Shown here piece after piece: positions 58,054 through 64,000 of a DNA stretch of 64,000 nt (its first letter is position 1; each line of letters starts with the position of its first letter). The notes below the pieces were generated by a model. The model was given only the letters and a program-made list of their open reading frames with translations, ran no database searches and had not been told where the DNA came from. The stretch is from Rotaria macrura (lineage: Eukaryota > Rotifera > Eurotatoria > Philodinida > Philodinidae): the NCBI GenBank assembly GCA_900239685.1, contig OENT01000108.1, positions 124,001-188,000 on the forward strand. Reading direction: 5' to 3'. The position numbers and the translations under genes were made by a program.

Positions 58054-61000
58054 TCGTCTTCAACTTTTCAATGTACTTGGATGACCACTTTATTTAATTG
58101 AGAAAAATCACACTCGAAAATGATACTAAACAGTGATGTCTATTATCTGAAAAAAATGGAAAAACTCAAAAGATACGATAGTGATAATTGTTCAGTGTTT
58201 TATCATCATAATAGTGCACTTCTCTTCTCGTTCATTTGTTCACAATACTATTCATCTCTTTTCTTTGTGACTTATTCAAAATGAAACTAATCAAAAGAAA
58301 ATTCGCAAAGAATCGAACACGTTAGTTTTTTTTTCTTTCCGTTATTTTATCTATACAGAAGGAAAATAGTAGGATTTACTAAATCAGTGAGAATAAAACT
58401 GATTTATCAATTATTGATGTGAAGATAAAAGTTTCTTCATTAAAATAGCTTTTAAGTTTTCATGGTTCTTTGTTTTTTGGGTATTTCTAATTGATACAAT
58501 ATTCTCAAGAAACTGATTTACATATATTGATTACGGTATATCTCGAGATAATCGCCTGCTGCTGCTTAATAAGATATGCATCATCGAAGATAAATTGTCC
58601 CACTGATTTTTCATTAAAAGTAGATCTTTCTTTATACTTCAAAAAATCCTTAAAAGATTTTGGTTCATAGCTAATCAATCAAGAGTTGTGGTCGATTCAC
58701 TGTAAACTCAAACTATCATATTGCTATCTGAAACTGTGTTCATTAATAATTCCAATAATATTAGAATATTTTGAGTTATCGAACTTTGTAAAACTAGCCG
58801 TTGAATTGTCATAAAATTTGAATTTTCATGAATTCTCAAAACTTCAAAAAGAGAACGTTTGTCTTGGTTGGAATTTTCGGTGAACACTAACAAAATAGAT
58901 CAGCAATTCATTGATTCCATCGTAATTCGTATCTGATAGACCACGAGTATGAGATCCTATAAGAATTTCTTTAGTCTCTCACTGAAATCTACGCCTACGA
59001 AAAATATTAAAATCAAACGTTAAGGAACAGTCGGAGAAGTTTCCTTGTTAGTGTGGGCAATCGTCATCGCAAATCGATCATTAGACTTACTGTTATACGA
59101 AATGAATTAACATTGCTACGATTGAATCTTGCTTCTTGATAATCTGATTCAAAATCTATCAGAGAGTAATCGTTTACATTCAATTGTTTATCTACTTGCG
59201 CATACTTTTTGAAATATTCTACGTAGTTTTTATCTTGTTAGGTTGCATTCATAACTATTTATGATTTTAGACATATAACATGCTATCGGAATCTATTTCG
59301 ATATAATTATTGGCAGCAAGTTCTTTTTTGACATTGAAGAAACATCAGGAAAGTATTCCTCCGAGATATAACGACGATCTTATCCCCAACGAACGATAAC
59401 CGAAAGAAAAACAAGGTATCACATTTCCTAGGTTTATTTTAATAGTTGTACAATTTTCTCTCTTAGCGAGTATTGAGGGAACGTCATATCGGCAATTAAG
59501 ATAGCTAATAGATTTTTCATTGGACAAAAAATTTCAAAACGATTGTCATTCATTAATCCATCAAGTACGAGTAAGAAGACGATTCAGTAAACTTTTCGCT
59601 GATAGAATGAAAAACTACGAAAAAACTATAAGAATCTATGATCCTATCTACTGCATGGCATGTTATTCTGTTCTCTACATTTTTGCTTATTAAATTATAG
59701 ATACATTATTTTGTTCAACGATAAAAATCGATCGCATAAGTTGATTATTTTTATCGATTGTAATCAGTTAATAGTGCTTCTATCCTTATCAATCTTCCTC
59801 TTCATTATAATTACCGCAAGCTTACTTCTTCGTGTGAAAGGAAAACAACTGATGTTGTTTTTGGGCCATCTAAAAAATATTTCATTAGATGATTACTGAT
59901 TTCGATAACATAGAAGTGCTCATCAAAATTGAGCAAATGGTTACTCACTATGCTCCAGCTTATAAGTTAATTCTTGTCTAGGATTTTCCATCACAATGAC
60001 GAACTACAGATTCTTATCTTGACAACAAATCATCACGCATACAACACGTTTCATGTGTTATTTTTCTTTCAGTTATTTACACTGTTAACGATGGCAATGT
60101 ATATTGTTGTTTTGTATCAGCCATGAAATCTGGCAAATATCTTTTTTACTCATGGATTCTTCAAATCATACGTGTGATAAAGGGAATTAAAATGTTTCCA
60201 TCGATTATTGCATCACAATTAATCCATTGGTATAATTTATAGGCTACCATTAATCTTCGTCGATAATCAACGACTCAATCTTCATTATCATAATGAGCAC
60301 GTAGCTAGGCAAATTGATTTGCAGTGAAATGTATCATTGATTGAGCATCGCAACATGTGATATTGATCGAAAATCGAGACGAAATAGAAACAAACTAAAA
60401 CGAGAGAGAATAAAAGAAAAATGTTGAGTTTCTTACTTCTATGTGAAAGTGATTCTCGAGAATTAAATTCTATTTCATTAACAGACGACGAAACTAATGG
60501 AAAATTCTCACGTAAAAATAGTCTCAAACTATTTTTTTTCATACTAAGCGATACGTTTAGTCGAGATAATATATGACGAGGCTTCTCGTAAATCAACTTC
60601 TTCAATAATGTCGCTACAATCGATAGTTAATTATAGGTTTGAGTCTAAGATTGAAGCTAAGAGCAATCGAATATACATTACCCTCCGAGATTCAATACTT
60701 GATCGAACGAAAGATATTCTCGAGTTTTATTTCCATTACAGCTCGTTGATGTAAGAAGCAGAAAAAAAGAATATGCTGACAATGATCATCTCTTACTTTT
60801 TCGTTTTTCATGGTACGACATTTGCGAAATTATTTTAGCTCTATGCCCTATGTCAAAGTATATGTTTTCTATCGCACAAAAATATTTCACATACTGATTA
60901 TTTCTTTCTTAATCAGATCTATACGCATTCTTAATACTATCTTGTTGGATAATGTTGTTCAACTGTGAAATAATTCAATTTTAAAAACAGCGTAGAACTA

Positions 61001-64000
61001 GTAAAATAATTTTATAGATATCATGAATCACAATTGTTCTAAGTAACAATAGTGAAATCTTCTTCATCATATTAATGTAATAATCTCGACTATTCTTCAT
61101 TTCATGATACGGTCATGTATTTATAATCATTCACACAAAAAGAAAGTCGATTAATTGGTTTTTTGTATGTATGCGATGACAAAAACTATTCATTGCCATC
61201 AATTCCTAAAGGAAAAAAAATACATAAAACAAATTGTAGATTTCAATCATCATATACTACATTCTCATATTTGTTTCAAACTAAAACAGAGATATCGTTT
61301 CTCATACTATCTTAGTGTTCTTCGGTTGGATATTAAATGAAGTATATCATTCGTTCAATTTCATTCTTTCGCATGAGAAATGTATACTTAAACTAGGACG
61401 TCATAACTATGTAGCGACACATGTGAGAACGAACATCACAATAGAAAAGAAACCCAGCGTTCTTTAAGCTGTAAATAACATTATTCATTGCACATATCAA
61501 TCGATGGAATCTTAAAATGACTGTCACTGCTATATGCGTAAGTCATAATTGACTACTATTCTACTAATTGTTGTGTTATGATTAACATTCTTTAATCGAT
61601 TCAGTCGACTGCGATTGACATTGAAGGATTCCTTTGTTTTATTAAAATACCATCTTTTTTATATTTGCTAAATGGAAGCCAAAATGTTTAAATAGTAACC
61701 ATGTGGCGCAATTATTTGACTATGGTCTTAGGCATGCTTGTTTATTTTATCATGTCAGGATAAATGATTTTTCTAGGCTGGTACGTTTTCATAGTGGGAG
61801 AAGTCAACGAGTACATCATCTAAACCAAGTGAATCATTAAATAAAAAATTGTCACCAATCATTACCTACACAAGTATACATGTGCGTGCCCATATTGGTG
61901 ATTATAAATAGACATGCATATCCTATCATAACTTAGAAAATCTGTCAAAGAAAATTAAGTATGATTCACTGGTAAAAATCTAAGCGAGGCAGTAGTTTCT
62001 TGATAGTCGATACGTACAATGACCCATCTTATTTTCTATATTCATCTAGCTTATTTTAACAATATAAATTCTTCTTCATTTGGGGATCTAACTCACAATA
62101 TACTGGCACATTGATGTTTATCTCAATCATCTAATCAAACAAAAGTCTTTTTCACCTATTTCAAATACATACATGTACAAAACGTTCATATGATGATAAG
62201 AACAATATGTGGCCATTAATCTTTTTCAATACTTCCCATGTATGTGTTCGTGCTGTTCTCCAAACGAGAGTAAGACCATCGATGATGTCGAAATGATTCA
62301 AATAACATACACGCTTCTTTTAACGAGGAGATGACGGAAAAACTATTTCTAAATTCTTTTTCCGCTTCTAACAATTACCGATATGACGCAATAGGCAAAG
62401 TACATGTATTCCTGAGAAGTAAAATTTGTCTTCAATTTTGATTCACATTTTAGTCATTACGTTGACAAATCATAAATTCATACATGAAGAACATTTAAAA
62501 ATCAAAAATAGAAATATCAGGTTACGTTTGTTTAAATTCTTGTGTGATGATTAATAAGAAATAAATCAACGTCTGCATTGATTTTCAAAGAATGTAACAT
62601 TCATATGTTACACTCGTCTTCTCAGAACTATTGTGACTTTCATCGATCATTTGTGTATCTACAGGGATTATAGAACAGTCAAGTGTTGGGATTCATCTCT
62701 AACATGATTAACAAAATGACGTCTATTTTCTTAATGTGTACATCATAAATGAAAAAGTAATTAAACTTATCCATCAAATTATTTCCTACGTCAATGAGGA
62801 AAGATGCTTTAGCAAATGTTTTAGGAACAAAATTATCAGGTCTATGTTATGATAAGGCAATAAGTTTAAACTGAACTAAAATGATACATCTTGTAGAATA
62901 TTGCAGATTCTATTCTCATGAGAAACTAATCGAAGTAGATCAGGTTTTCTCTCTTTTGTATATCTCCCATCATTTTTTTGACTTATGTTAGACACAAATA
63001 CGTTAAACCACCCGTCAATAATTATGTGCACAAAGTAAATGAAACTTTCGAAATACAAGATGTGTTCTTTTTCTTCTTCCTATCTAATCGATTTCTATTT
63101 AGGTATGTGTTTCAATTAGATGCGTATCTAATTAATTGCTCTATGAACAAAAACACTCCTCCGTTACTCAGCTGTGCTGAAAAGAAACAAAATGACTATC
63201 AGTCAAGGTTAGAGTCACAACTATTTTCGTATCCAAAAGGACCTGTGTTTTCAAGTAAAAACATCTATTTATTACAGTTACAATACATATCTTTCGGTAT
63301 TTATTACTAACTACATTATGAACACATGATAAAAATATTCCTTACTTTGATAATAATGATAGCTGTGCAATGTCGTACCATGTTCCGTGATGATTGCAGT
63401 ACCATCGTAGCTAAAAGATGATCAGCTTTTAGAACCACTTGAATTGAATCTTATGAAGCATATCTAGAATAGTTTTCGATTTTCTACAAGCTACTTTCTC
63501 ATGTGTTAGATTCGATCATAAAATGCTGTCTCTTATAGTTAAACGATAGAGTTGTACGACATCGATATTGTTGATATATTCTATTTAAAAACGAAATCGT
63601 TCTACTATTCAAGCCAAAAAATCTTCGCATGTATTCACATAGTGTTCCTCTGTTATATGTTCAAGTGGTAAGCTCATTTGTTTCGATATTCACTTATTGG
63701 ATAGTCAATATGAGGGAATGATCTGTAGAATAGATGGCGACTATAAAAATTTCATACTATAATTGTAGTGAAGTAAATGTTCGGCATCAATTGTTTTTGT
63801 TTATCAACAAAAAAACATACGTAGACGTACAAACAGAATTCTCTATCTTTCAATGGTACAGTGAAATGTTTCGAGAAAATGTAACTTGAGAAAGATCCAA
63901 AAAAAAATCTACATTTCTTGCGTAGCACTCGTGAAGAGAGGAGGAAAAAGAGAAGAATCAGAAAAGAAAAGCACGGTGCAAGAAAAGAAAAGGAACGAGC
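58054..64000. other. Gene-free right edge, 5.9 kb
   Basis: The first few hundred bases should be the NAPRT promoter and leader. The rest is AT-rich with only short, unconvincing open frames. One at about 62981-63307 is open for over 300 nt but has no early ATG and reads like intron sequence in places. The final 70 bases are purine-rich (GA-tract). No RNA gene, repeat family or mobile element was recognised. Confidence 0.5.

Noticed and set aside
62978-63310. Plus-strand frame open for about 330 nt
   Set aside because: It begins at TTG, includes a TTTAG/GTATGT intron-like stretch and pyrimidine runs, and resembles no known protein. Probably chance.

Overview
The window is AT-rich nuclear DNA from a small invertebrate animal. 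Many introns are only about 45-80 nt with GT/AG ends; a minority are 1-2.8 kb. All recognisable proteins are metazoan: an ELAV/Hu RNA-binding protein, an MTG/ETO corepressor, a germinal-centre-type MAP4K, HDHD5, NAPRT, a 3CxxC zinc-finger protein and an AMOP protein. Style and intron sizes suit a bdelloid rotifer, but this is an inference from general features. Gene models were assembled by hand by matching splice phases. No retroelement or virus-like coding sequence was recognised.

Layout. Left third, minus strand: HDHD5-like HAD hydrolase (717-3730, 7 exons), MTG/ETO/Nervy corepressor (6813-11889, 8 exons) and ELAV-like protein (13536-17575, 9 constitutive or alternative positions). The ELAV gene carries two tandem 154-nt exons that encode alternative first halves of RRM2. 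Middle: a complete 22-exon MAP4K3/5-like kinase on the plus strand (22128-28534), an intronless secreted AMOP-domain protein (30242-30802), and a decayed minus-strand PBZ-BRCT gene (33920-35620). Next come a compositionally odd segment and a 1,072-bp inverted-repeat DNA transposon with a 9-bp target duplication (36658-37729). Right third: a seven-exon plus-strand gene (40742-47552) encoding a 439-aa protein with four copies of an unusual CCHH finger-like repeat that I cannot assign to a family. Then come an RTP-like 3CxxC protein (52048-52638, minus) and nicotinate phosphoribosyltransferase (55424-58053, minus). About 6 kb at the right end is empty of recognisable genes.

The genes do not form a pathway or cluster; neighbours look unrelated. 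The strongest candidates for something new are the four-finger CCHH protein and the frame-forced mutually exclusive RRM2 exons of the ELAV gene. Secondary items are the foldback transposon, two MITE-like inverted-repeat elements, an intronic miRNA-like hairpin and the PBZ-BRCT relic.
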